Made by a program: the position numbers and the translations under genes
Notes under the pieces: generated by a model
The model's input: only the letters and a program-made list of their open reading frames with translations
The model's database searches: none
What the model was told of the DNA's origin: nothing
Shown: positions 17,380-25,865 of the stretch, piece after piece
How the letters are laid out: every line of letters begins with the position of its first letter
How positions within the stretch are numbered: position 1 is the first letter of the stretch
Assembly: GCA_020634115.1 (NCBI GenBank)
Contig: JACKCH010000011.1
Location: 868,001 to 932,000, forward strand
Source: Anaerolineaceae bacterium
GTDB taxonomy: Bacteria; Chloroflexota; Anaerolineae; Aggregatilineales; Phototrophicaceae
Direction: 5' to 3'
Length of the DNA: 64,000 nucleotides

Positions 17380-18069
17380 ATGAATGATGACCTCTCGCTG
17401 GCGCAGCTCCAGCGCTCCATCCTGCTGCGGTCGATCTACCTGCTCTTTGTGCCGGTCATGCTCGTGTTCGCGGCGCTGGCCTGCGGCACGATTGTGACCG
17501 ACACCGCTTTCTACACCTGCCCGACTTCGGTTCCCGTGCCGACGGTGACGACGCTGCCCGGCACGCCCCTACCAACGCTCGCGCCACCACCGACGCCGTT
17601 CACGCTCGCCCCGCCGCAGGACTTCTACGTTGGCGATGCCGTCTTCGTCGGTCAGCCCGGCGCCCCGCTGCGCCTGCGCTTCCGGCTGCTGAGCGTCCAA
17701 TCGCAGCCCGCGCCGACGCTGGGAGACACGCCGCAGAATCTGTACACCTGGCGGCTGGAGATCCGCAATCTGGGGAGTACGACCTACGAAACCGTCCCGG
17801 TGGCGCTGATGGTCATTACGGCGCTCACCACCCCGACCGGGGAGCAGACCGGTTCGTGGCTCACCTCGCTGGCCGCCATGAATGCCGCCGGGTTCACGGA
17901 TGAGAACTACAACGCGCTGCTGCCGGGTGCAACCCGCGTTTACCGGCTGGCAGCGTTCGCCCCGGCGGGGAGTCTCCACCGGCTGGCCTACCTGCTCGAC
18001 GGCGGGAGCAACCGTATTACCTGGGTCAACCAGACCAACCCGTATTGCAGCGGTGATGTCGCCGACTAA
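17380..18069 (+). CDS. Exported or lipoprotein-like protein of the transfer operon
   Basis: A 229-residue protein with a hydrophobic N-terminal segment ending in AALACGT, close to a lipobox (Cys about 36), then a Pro/Thr-rich stretch and a beta-rich domain (LRLRFRLLSVQSQPAP, then YTWRLEIRNLGSTTYETVPV) that resembles Ig-like accessory domains. AAGGA precedes the ATG, 15 bases after the previous stop. No family is recognised; position suggests a surface component of the conjugation apparatus. Confidence 0.7.
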   Translation: MNDDLSLAQLQRSILLRSIYLLFVPVMLVFAALACGTIVTDTAFYTCPTSVPVPTVTTLPGTPLPTLAPPPTPFTLAPPQDFYVGDAVFVGQPGAPLRLRFRLLSVQSQPAPTLGDTPQNLYTWRLEIRNLGSTTYETVPVALMVITALTTPTGEQTGSWLTSLAAMNAAGFTDENYNALLPGATRVYRLAAFAPAGSLHRLAYLLDGGSNRITWVNQTNPYCSGDVAD

Positions 18070-18080
18070 GGAGCTGCCCC

Positions 18081-20693
18081 ATGCCTGATTTCGCCCGGAT
18101 GATTGACGAGCTTCAGTACAGCATCATTGTGCTGCTGGCCGGGACGCACTGGAGTCTGCAAAGAGCGGTGCTGATGGCCGGTTACACCGTCAAACTGGTC
18201 AACCAGTGGCTGATCGAACACGCCTTCATGCCGATCATCGCCCAGACCAACAGCAGCCTGGGGGTAGCCGTCAGCGTGGTCTTTGTGATCGCCCTGTTGG
18301 TGCTGGGGATCACCTACCTGCTGGCGGCCTTCGTGCGCCTCGAGGTCGTCAACCCGCGCAGCGCCATCCTGTGGTATGTGGCCGGGGCCTTGTTCTTCGC
18401 CACCGGTCCCAGCCTGTACCAGGGGATGAACACCTTCCGCCTCAACATCAGCCAATTGATGTATCTCAGTGTGCTTGACGGCCTGAACGCCAACGCCGGC
18501 GACTTCTCGTCGCTGGCACAGGTGGACGCCAACGATCTGGATTTAGGGGCATTGTGCGATTACTTCGACGTGTACCTGCCGGGCGCGACCGGGCCGGGGC
18601 CGCTTGACGGATTGGACATTGCGCTGGCGTATCTGCGCGGTCATGCCCAGGACGTAATGGGCTATCCGCAGCCGGTGTACTCGCCGGGCTGCCCACCGTA
18701 CTTCCAGAATGCCAATCCCTCGACCTGGGGCAGTGGCGGCCTGGGGTCGGTCGTGCCGATGGACTGGAATATGCCGGGTGGCTACTTCGACCACACCATC
18801 TCCCCGATCACCTGGGACGGCGTCGAGGAGAGCGTGCGTGACGGCGCGGTGGCGTTGGCCGGGGCGTCGCAGCAGCGGGCGCTGACGGCCTGGCCGCTCC
18901 TGCTATTCGCATTGGTGGAACAGATCGTGCATCTGCTCATCACGATTGCGATGGGGATCACCTTCATCTCGTTCGGGATGGCGATCCTGTTCGCTTTCTT
19001 CAAACGCACCGAGAGCATCGCCCACTCGATCCTCAACCAGTGGATTGAGTTGATCGTGCAGACCGCCATCATCGCCCTGATCCAGGCGCTGGCAATTGGC
19101 TTTTTCCTGGCCGGAGCCGCCACCGGCAGCGCCCCGGCCATCGTCGGCATCGGTTCGATCAGCCTGGTGTTCATCGTCATCACCATGTGGTCGGGCATCA
19201 AAGCCGTCTGGAACAGCTTCAACCGGCTGTTCAATGCGATGGGACAGGCGGCGGGTGGCGTGCTGCTCTCGCCCGGGTCGGTGACTTCGGCGGCGATGAC
19301 CGGTGGTACGGCACTGGCAGCGGGCGTGGGTTCAAGCGCGTTGGCGGGGATGACGGCCCTCAACAACGGAGCAACCGGGGCGCAGACAGCAGGCTTGATG
19401 CTGGGCGGCTTCAGCAGCCTGAGCGGGGCGGCACGGACGCTGACGCACCTGCCGGGGGTGCGCGGGACGGCGCTGGGCGAAGCGGCGGAGCAGTTCACCG
19501 AAGGCGCGGCTACCCGCCAGGTGGCGCGGCACCTCCCGCTGGTTGGGCGGGCTGCCGGGCCGCTGGTGGGAGCGATGCTCCTGAGCGACCGCGACCCGGA
19601 TCACGCCGAGTATGATGAAGCCGGGCGGGTGCTGTCACGACCGATGCTGCTCCCGGCAGTCGGCGAGGCGCTGGAAAGCTGGACGACCCCGCGCGGGGCG
19701 TCGGGGCGACATACTCCATCGGACGTGGATGCGGCAGAGTGGTTTGAAGACGAGAATGGCGAGCTGGTGGCGGCCTTCACCCCGGCAGCGGCGCGGCGGA
19801 CTGGGACATTCACCCCGGTTGCGCCGGTATCCTTGAATGATACGGGCGCCAGCAGCGACTACAACGCGGAGATGAACGAAGAGGAGATGGAGCGCCACGT
19901 CTCAGACGCGCTGGGGGCGGCTACCGGGCTGGGATCGCCGTTGGGCGGGCTGATCGCCCAGGACGAAGCGGGCGAACCAAACGGGACAAGCAGTCTTGAC
20001 CGGGTGGCAGCCCGGTTGGAAGCGAGCGCCGAGGCGCTGGCGAACGCCGCCCGTTTGCAGATGCAGGTCATGTTAGGCCAGATGAAGGTCACCGGCGGCG
20101 GGGATGTGGCCGATGTCATGGGTGATGTCATCCGGGGGATTCAGGCCGAACGGACCCAGAACGGGGAGCCAGTCGCAGGCGGCACCGATCACCTGACGGT
20201 GGCCGACCGCATGGCGCGGGCGGTGGGCGTCCTGCCGGTCGAGGATGGTCAACCGCCAGTGCAGCAGGATCTGGGACGCTTCGGGTTGTTCGCCGACGGG
20301 GCGCTGCGGCTGGGGCTGTCCGGCGAGCAGGCCGAGACGGTCGTCCGCGAAGTCAAAGCCTCGCCCGAAGGCCAGCTGAGCGACGCGACGCGGACGGCAC
20401 TGGTCGAACAGGTGCGGACGGACAATAACCTCTCTTACGACGACGCCCGTGACGAGGTGAACCACCTCGAACATCAGGCCACCATGCTTCCCAACGAGAT
20501 CACTGCCGTTGGTCTCGCGGCAGTACCGGTCGTGCAGCCGCAGGTGGCAGTGCAGCCGGACATCACGGTGGAACCGCAGGTGGACGTGACGGTTGAGGCC
20601 GGAGAACAGAACCAGGATGCCGCCTACGACGATGCCATGCGGCGCGAGTCGGCTCTCGGCGGCAGCGGCAGTGTGATCGGCGGAGGGAACTGA
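18081..20693 (+). CDS. VirB6/TrbL-like polytopic conjugation protein
   Basis: An 870-residue protein. The first 400 residues hold several membrane spans (VAVSVVFVIALLVLGITYLL, then ILWYVAGALFFATG, later VHLLITIAMGITFISFGMAI and IVQTAIIALIQALAIGFFL), the layout of VirB6/TrbL/TraL channel proteins. The C-terminal 470 residues are soluble, Ala/Gly-rich and charged. It probably forms part of the inner-membrane channel for DNA transfer. AAGGAG precedes the ATG. The stop overlaps the next start (TGATG). Identification rests on topology and neighbours (VirB2-, VirB3- and VirB4-like genes follow). Confidence 0.72.
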   Translation: MPDFARMIDELQYSIIVLLAGTHWSLQRAVLMAGYTVKLVNQWLIEHAFMPIIAQTNSSLGVAVSVVFVIALLVLGITYLLAAFVRLEVVNPRSAILWYVAGALFFATGPSLYQGMNTFRLNISQLMYLSVLDGLNANAGDFSSLAQVDANDLDLGALCDYFDVYLPGATGPGPLDGLDIALAYLRGHAQDVMGYPQPVYSPGCPPYFQNANPSTWGSGGLGSVVPMDWNMPGGYFDHTISPITWDGVEESVRDGAVALAGASQQRALTAWPLLLFALVEQIVHLLITIAMGITFISFGMAILFAFFKRTESIAHSILNQWIELIVQTAIIALIQALAIGFFLAGAATGSAPAIVGIGSISLVFIVITMWSGIKAVWNSFNRLFNAMGQAAGGVLLSPGSVTSAAMTGGTALAAGVGSSALAGMTALNNGATGAQTAGLMLGGFSSLSGAARTLTHLPGVRGTALGEAAEQFTEGAATRQVARHLPLVGRAAGPLVGAMLLSDRDPDHAEYDEAGRVLSRPMLLPAVGEALESWTTPRGASGRHTPSDVDAAEWFEDENGELVAAFTPAAARRTGTFTPVAPVSLNDTGASSDYNAEMNEEEMERHVSDALGAATGLGSPLGGLIAQDEAGEPNGTSSLDRVAARLEASAEALANAARLQMQVMLGQMKVTGGGDVADVMGDVIRGIQAERTQNGEPVAGGTDHLTVADRMARAVGVLPVEDGQPPVQQDLGRFGLFADGALRLGLSGEQAETVVREVKASPEGQLSDATRTALVEQVRTDNNLSYDDARDEVNHLEHQATMLPNEITAVGLAAVPVVQPQVAVQPDITVEPQVDVTVEAGEQNQDAAYDDAMRRESALGGSGSVIGGGN

Positions 20694-22387
20694 TGGACGT
20701 GCTGCGTTATCACACGATTGACGAATTACAAAAACTATCACTCAGCGAACTCCATGCCCTGTGGGAACTCGTGCCCACCGATCGCCAGCGGGCTTACAAA
20801 GCCGCCTACGAGCGCGAAGTCCGCACCGCCGGGGCGGTCGGCTCGGATGGCCTCGAACGCCAGGTCACGGTCGAACTGCTCAAGCGTTACGCCGAGTCCG
20901 CCCTGGTGCCGGTCGGGTCGCGCTGGGCGCGCACCCCAGGCCGGGTGCAGGATGCCGCCAAAGAGAACATCGTCCTCGACGCACCGGAGGATGAAATCAA
21001 GCCGGTGTCCGGTCAGCCATCCCGAAAGATGCTGCTGGTTGGCGGCCTGGTCGCGGTGATCTTTTTCGGTTTCCTGTTCACGCGCCTGCTGGGGGGCGGT
21101 GCATCCGAAGCGGCGGAAGTCACGCCCGAACTCAGTCTGACGCCCACACCCGAAGTTAGCCCGACCCCCACACCCCTGGCGCTTGAAGATCAGGACGAGG
21201 TCATCCAGGGCGGCGACAGCGGGCGGATGGTCGCCTACCCGGTCAACCTCCAGGTCATGCTCCCCGATGGCACATCCCCGCGCCTGTGGGTCGTCCAGCG
21301 CCGCCGCGTGGCCGCCTCGGAGTGGAACTTCGACTCCAATCCCGACACGGCTTCATTTGTCAGTGGGATGTCGGTGCGTCCGGTCATCGGCATCCCCTGG
21401 TCAGAGGAGAACGCCGCCTTTTTCGAGCGCATCGGCGCGGGGACGGACTTCCTGCTCACCCTGAACACCGGCGCGGCGCTGCATTTCACCTTTGACGACA
21501 AACGCGAGGTACGACGCGGCGAGACCGGCATCTTCCGTCAGGTCGGGCCGGGGCTGGTGCTGCTCCTGATCGGCGCGACCGGCGCCGATGGCCTACCGAC
21601 GGCGACCCGGACGCTGGTGACCGCCACCTATCCGCCCGACCAGGAACTCGCCCGCGACGGGCAGCTCATCGGGACGAATACGGCACTCCAGGAGGGGCGG
21701 ATTGGCGATACGCTTGCAGTGGGCGAGGCTTCCATCACGCTGCGGGATGCCCATCTTGTGGATGATCTGGCCGATTTGCCGCCGGATATGGGGGTCTTGC
21801 TGCTCGATGTGGATGTCACCGCGGGGACAGAAACACTCGACACGACGACCTGGCGCGTCGAGTTCGTGGATGCGGCGGGCGCGGTCTATCCCCTGAGCAG
21901 TGGGTTGGTGGTTGGGGATTCCGCCCTGCCCACTGACGTGCCGCCGCTGTCATCGCTCCCGGCGTCGCTGGCCTACCTCGTGCCGGGGAGTCTGACGAGC
22001 GGGCGCTGGCTGGTGACCGCTGCTGCCGGAAACGGCGCGTCCTTTACACTGACCTTCGCTCCCCCGCCTGCCGCGCAGCCCTACGATGGCGTGGATGTCC
22101 GGCTGGTGAGTGTGACTCACCTGGAAGGGCAGATCACGACGCGCCTCCGCATCTACAACGGGCGGGCGGAGACGCTGCGCTTCACGCCCGACGACATCTG
22201 GCTGGCGCTGGGCTACGCCGCTGACCCGCCCGGCCCGCGCAACCCGGCGGAAGGGCTGACCCCCTTCGACCTGCTGCCGGAGCAGGCCGTTGATCTGACA
22301 CTGGTCTGGTACTGGGGCGGCGAGCCGTATGCGTCGCTGGGCGTCGGCGCGTGGCGGTTTGCGGTGCAGCTGACCCGGCACTCGTGA
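20693..22387 (+). CDS. One-helix TP-rich protein of the transfer operon
   Basis: A 564-residue protein. The first 100 residues are cytoplasmic and helical; one membrane helix lies at about 115-134 (MLLVGGLVAVIFFGFLFTRL), followed by a TPTPEVSPTPTP linker and a large extracytoplasmic beta-rich region with two or three similar domains. The start overlaps the upstream stop (TGATG). This topology recalls VirB10/SAF-like scaffold proteins, but no motif proves it. The function is unknown; it is likely a structural part of the conjugation machine. Confidence 0.65.
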   Translation: MDVLRYHTIDELQKLSLSELHALWELVPTDRQRAYKAAYEREVRTAGAVGSDGLERQVTVELLKRYAESALVPVGSRWARTPGRVQDAAKENIVLDAPEDEIKPVSGQPSRKMLLVGGLVAVIFFGFLFTRLLGGGASEAAEVTPELSLTPTPEVSPTPTPLALEDQDEVIQGGDSGRMVAYPVNLQVMLPDGTSPRLWVVQRRRVAASEWNFDSNPDTASFVSGMSVRPVIGIPWSEENAAFFERIGAGTDFLLTLNTGAALHFTFDDKREVRRGETGIFRQVGPGLVLLLIGATGADGLPTATRTLVTATYPPDQELARDGQLIGTNTALQEGRIGDTLAVGEASITLRDAHLVDDLADLPPDMGVLLLDVDVTAGTETLDTTTWRVEFVDAAGAVYPLSSGLVVGDSALPTDVPPLSSLPASLAYLVPGSLTSGRWLVTAAAGNGASFTLTFAPPPAAQPYDGVDVRLVSVTHLEGQITTRLRIYNGRAETLRFTPDDIWLALGYAADPPGPRNPAEGLTPFDLLPEQAVDLTLVWYWGGEPYASLGVGAWRFAVQLTRHS

Positions 22388-22418
22388 CGGACTGGCGTTT
22401 TGTAATTTTGACGGGCCG

Positions 22419-22484
22419 TTTGCCAGAATTGACGGGGCAAAACTGTAGGATTACACCGGTTTCAACCCCGCGATTTGCTACGCT
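22419..22484 (+). promoter_or_regulatory. Shared 29-bp operator plus TACGCT box, copy B
   Basis: TTTGCCAGAATTGACGGG followed by GCAAAACTGTA (22419-22447), exactly 31 bases, then TACGCT (22479-22484) preceded by TTTGC. An additional TTTTGACGGGCC copy sits 21 bases upstream. It lies 131 bases before the pilin start, in a 227-base gap with no other gene. Confidence 0.75.
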
Positions 22485-22614
22485 GGAGTCAGCCGGTGGG
22501 GGGAGCGGACTCCGTGCCAGATGACCCCACACTCTGAGTTGACCAGCGTCATGGCGCACGCCGCCTCCCACCCACCGGCTCCATTCGTTTCGCTAGTTGT
22601 CAGGAGCTGACCGC

Positions 22615-22719
22615 TTGAATCTCGGTGAATTCATCCAACAGTTGTTCAACGACATCCGTGATGTGGCGCAGATCATCGCCCCCATCGCCGCTGTCATCGG
22701 TTTCCTCGGCTTGGGCATC
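22615..22719 (+). CDS. VirB2/TrbC-like pilin, 5' exon (35 codons)
   Basis: TTG start with AGGAG seven bases upstream. The exon encodes a short amphipathic start and the first membrane helix (AQIIAPIAAVIGFLGLGI). It is cut by a group II intron that begins with GTGCG at 22720. Read without splicing, the frame stops at 22738 after six extra residues. Joined to the exon at 25179, it gives an 81-residue protein with two membrane helices and a charged hairpin, the form of VirB2/TrbC pilins. Position between VirB6-like and VirB3/VirB4-like genes supports this. Confidence 0.7.
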
Positions 22720-23247
22720 GTGCGCCGTGCGGCGGCGTAAGTGATTGTGTGAAACACACTGGAGGTTGAGGATAAACCTCCAAGGTCACCCGACTGACGC
22801 AAGAGGGGAAACCTGAAGCGGACAATAGCATGTCGGGAAAGGGACAAGCCGCGAAACCGTTGAAGCGCTGCTGAGTTCCGAGACCTGGATGGTATGGGTA
22901 AGGCTGGATTGCTTGAAGTCTAGTGGTGAGTTGGAGACAGGACCCTCCCTTGACACAACGGTTGAGGTCAAGACCCGGCAGCAGCGCCTTTCTGATACCG
23001 AGGCGTGAAATCCTTCTAGCCGGGAACATGGTCAATGAGACCTATCAAGCCACGAACGGACACCCTAACCCGTCCTATCGTCACTTACGACCGTACCACG
23101 GGATCGCCTAACAGGCGCGAGCCTCATGGCGACGGAGACCTTCCATAGTAGTCGGTGGCGTCACGCCCACCCACGGAGGCTGGGAAAGCCAGCTACAGGG
23201 CGAAGGGGGTCAGGACTTGTGCTTGGAAAGACTGAAAGGTATGCGAA

Positions 23248-25089
23248 ATGCAGAGCGCTGATCAAATTCTTCAAGCGATACGAAAATTGGGAGAGAAACG
23301 TCTCCCGCTCACGCGAGTGTACCGGTGTCTGTACAACCCGGAACTGTATCTCATGGCGTATGCCAAGATTTACAAGAACCAGGGCGCACTCACACCCGGT
23401 ACAGCCGACGATACGGCGGATGGCATGAGCATCAACCGCATCGACAGCCTCATCGCTGCGCTGCGAACTGAACGCTTTGACTTCCGTCCGTCACGACGCG
23501 GGTATGCCGACAAGAAAAATGGCGGCAAACGACCGCTGGGTCTGCCGAACTTCACGGAGAAACTGATGCAAGAGGTGCTGCGCATGGTGTTGGAGGCTTA
23601 CTACGAACCCCGGTTCAAGGAGAGTTCGCATGGCTTTCGCACCGGGCGTGGCTGCCATACCGCACTGACCTACCTCCATCACAAGTTTCGTGCGACCAAG
23701 TGGTTCATTGAGGGTGACATTCGCGGATGCTTCGACAACATCGACCATGATGTCCTGCTGAAAGTCATGTCACGGGACATTCACGATGGTCGACTGCTGA
23801 ACCTCATCCGCAAAGGTCTCAAAGCAGGGGTGATGGAAGCGTGGGAATACAAGCCTACCTGTTCGGGAACACCGCAGGGCGGCATTGTCAGCCCCATTCT
23901 CGCCAACATCTATCTGCACGAACTCGACCGTTACGTCGAAGAAGTGCTCATTCCGCACTATACGCGGGGAGCGAAGCGCGAACGCAGTCCCGAATACCGC
24001 GAGGTCAGTTACAAACTCGACCGCGCACGCAAACGGGGCGACAAAGAGGCGGCACGGCATCTGGAACAACGGATGCGGGCCATACCCTCGAAAGAAACGG
24101 ACGACCCCGGTTTCCGGCGGCTGACGTATGTCCGCTATGCCGACGACTTCATTCTCGGTTTCGCCGGGACGAAGGCGGAAGCGGAGACGATCAAAACTGC
24201 TATCGGGACGTTCCTGCGTGACGCGCTGCATCTCGAGCTGAGTTCGGAGAAAACCCTCATTACCCATGCCCGCGACGAGCACGCAAAGTTTCTCGGCTAC
24301 GCGGTCAGCATCTATCACGCTGACCACAAGACCTCACGGCGGAAAGACAGCGGTACCCGCCAACGCAGCGCCAACGGGAGAGTGCGCCTGGGCGTGCCTT
24401 ACGGTCTGACGACCGAACTGGCACGACGTTACCAGCGCAATAGCAAACCCATGAGTGAACTGTCGCTGCTGGCATTCTCGGACGCGCACATCATCCAGAC
24501 CTATCAGGAGCGCTTCCGGGGCATCGCGGAATACTACAAGTTCGCGGTTGACCGCAGTCACTTGAGCAGCCTGAAGCATGTCATGCAGGCGGCACTCGTC
24601 CGAACGCTGGCACACAAATACAAGATGAGTGTGCGCGAGGTGTACCGCAAGTACCGCTCTACGATGACCGTCAATGGACAGGAATATCGCACATTTCAGG
24701 TGAAAGTCCCGACCAAGAAAGGGGAACGGACAATCTACTGGGGTGGCATCCCGTTGAAGGTCGTCAAGCCGAGCAACCAAGCCGTGATTGTCGATGCGCC
24801 TTACCGTGAGCAGTGGAAAGACTGGCGTTCCGACCTTATCCAGCGCTTGCAGGCGGAAGTCTGTGAGCTGTGTGGCACCCAGGGTAAATGCGAAGTCCAT
24901 CATGTGCGTAAGCTGAAGGACTTGAAGCAGCGCTGGGCAGGTCGGAAAGAAAAGCCGTTCTGGGTCACGCGGATGATTGCGATGCAGCGCAAAACGCTCG
25001 TCATCTGTCACCTGTGCCATGTGGACATCCACGCGGGCAGACCCATTCCCAAGGAACGTAATGCAAGTCGGGAGAGCCGTGTGATATGA
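23248..25089 (+). CDS. Group II intron reverse transcriptase/maturase with HNH endonuclease
   Basis: A 613-residue intron-encoded protein. The reverse transcriptase part contains SHGFRTGRGCHTAL, EGDIRGCFDNIDH, the QGGIVSPILANIYL block and YVRYADDFILG with the catalytic YADD (about 297). A maturase (X) domain follows, then an HNH nuclease (CELCGTQGKCEVHHV at about 540, CHLCHVDIH at about 590). It helps the intron splice and copies it into new DNA sites. The stop codon lies inside domain V. All key motifs are intact, so the intron is probably active. Confidence 0.95.
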   Translation: MQSADQILQAIRKLGEKRLPLTRVYRCLYNPELYLMAYAKIYKNQGALTPGTADDTADGMSINRIDSLIAALRTERFDFRPSRRGYADKKNGGKRPLGLPNFTEKLMQEVLRMVLEAYYEPRFKESSHGFRTGRGCHTALTYLHHKFRATKWFIEGDIRGCFDNIDHDVLLKVMSRDIHDGRLLNLIRKGLKAGVMEAWEYKPTCSGTPQGGIVSPILANIYLHELDRYVEEVLIPHYTRGAKRERSPEYREVSYKLDRARKRGDKEAARHLEQRMRAIPSKETDDPGFRRLTYVRYADDFILGFAGTKAEAETIKTAIGTFLRDALHLELSSEKTLITHARDEHAKFLGYAVSIYHADHKTSRRKDSGTRQRSANGRVRLGVPYGLTTELARRYQRNSKPMSELSLLAFSDAHIIQTYQERFRGIAEYYKFAVDRSHLSSLKHVMQAALVRTLAHKYKMSVREVYRKYRSTMTVNGQEYRTFQVKVPTKKGERTIYWGGIPLKVVKPSNQAVIVDAPYREQWKDWRSDLIQRLQAEVCELCGTQGKCEVHHVRKLKDLKQRWAGRKEKPFWVTRMIAMQRKTLVICHLCHVDIHAGRPIPKERNASRESRVI

Positions 25090-25107
25090 AAGTATCAAGC
25101 ACGGTTC
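25074..25107 (+). ncRNA. Group II intron domain V
   Basis: GAGCCGTGT, GATAT, GAAA tetraloop, GTATC, then AAGCACGGTTC: the 34-nt catalytic hairpin of group II introns, with a two-base bulge on the 3' side. Confidence 0.88.
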
Positions 25108-25178
25108 GGAGGGGGGATTTTGGAAAAGTGCGGTGTGGCTTCAAGCCTCACCGTAACTCGCCAGACTACCTACCCTAC

Positions 25179-25319
25179 ATGTACATGGGTTCCTCGTGGC
25201 CGATTGTGGGGGACTGGAAGCGTGACAATCCGAAAGCCGCCAACCAGGTGGTCATCGGGCTGCTCTTCGTGATCTTCGCTGCCTCGGTCACCACCCTCGT
25301 CACCTTCACCGCGCCCTAA
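25179..25319 (+). CDS. VirB2/TrbC-like pilin, 3' exon (46 codons)
   Basis: The exon encodes MYMGSSWPIVGDWKRDNPKA and then the second membrane helix (VVIGLLFVIFAASVTTLVTF) before the stop. The phase fits the 5' exon exactly (both breaks fall between codons). The joined product has two membrane helices with a charged DWKRDN loop between them. The VirB3-like gene starts 72 bases later. Confidence 0.7.
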   Translation: MYMGSSWPIVGDWKRDNPKAANQVVIGLLFVIFAASVTTLVTFTAP

Positions 25320-25391
25320 CATCCTCCCACTCACCCCATTCGCGGCGCGAGGCGGGAGACGCTTCGCGCCTGTCCTCTTGAAAGGATGTGT

Positions 25392-25865
25392 ATGGCTGCG
25401 GATTTCAAAGCGCATGTGCTGCGGCGCGACGAGAAAGGGTTCTTCGGCATCCCCTTCAAACGCCTGCTGCTGGCTGGGGTCGGCGGCGGATTGACGTATA
25501 CCCTGGGCAACCTGATCTTCCCCGCTTGGGCGATCCCGCTGGGGGTAACACTCACCCTGGTCATGCTGGTGATGACCGGGATGCGCGGCGGACTGCCCCT
25601 CTGGCAGCGCCTGTTGTATCGCGGGCGCGGATCACTGCTGCTGGCTGCCGCCCGCGATTCGGGGAGTGTCTTCGGGCAGATCGCAACCCTGCTTGAACTG
25701 CCACTGGACGTAGTGAGACTGGACGCGGCGGCCATCTTTGCTCCGGCACAGCCCGCCAACACAGTGGACATGCGTGAGTGGGTGACCTTCGCCCGCGCGG
25801 CGGAGGCAGATACCGACGACGGGCTGGTGTTCGTGGATGCTCCGATGACGGAGGCGCTGCGATGA
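25392..25865 (+). CDS. VirB3/PrgI-like conjugation protein
   Basis: A 157-residue protein with two close membrane spans at about 25-65 (LLLAGVGGGLTYTLGNLIF and AIPLGVTLTLVMLVMTG) and a soluble C-terminal half. VirB3 and PrgI proteins have this size and topology and sit directly before VirB4, as here. AAAGGA lies six bases before the ATG at 25392. The stop overlaps the virB4 start (ATGA), so both are made together. It probably anchors VirB4 to the membrane. Confidence 0.75.
   Translation: MAADFKAHVLRRDEKGFFGIPFKRLLLAGVGGGLTYTLGNLIFPAWAIPLGVTLTLVMLVMTGMRGGLPLWQRLLYRGRGSLLLAAARDSGSVFGQIATLLELPLDVVRLDAAAIFAPAQPANTVDMREWVTFARAAEADTDDGLVFVDAPMTEALR

Larger units (their letters stand above)
22720..25178 (+). 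mobile_element. Group II intron inserted in the pilin gene
   Basis: The 5' end matches GUGYG (GTGCG at 22720). Domains I-III fill about 22720-23247, the reverse transcriptase gene lies in domain IV, and domain V (34 nt, GAAA tetraloop) is at 25074-25107. A hairpin like domain VI follows, and the 3' end reads CCTACCCTAC. The boundaries are set by the 5' consensus and by in-frame joining of the flanking exons; the 3' site is uncertain by a few bases. The intron is in the same orientation as the host gene, so it can splice out of the mRNA. Confidence 0.85.
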
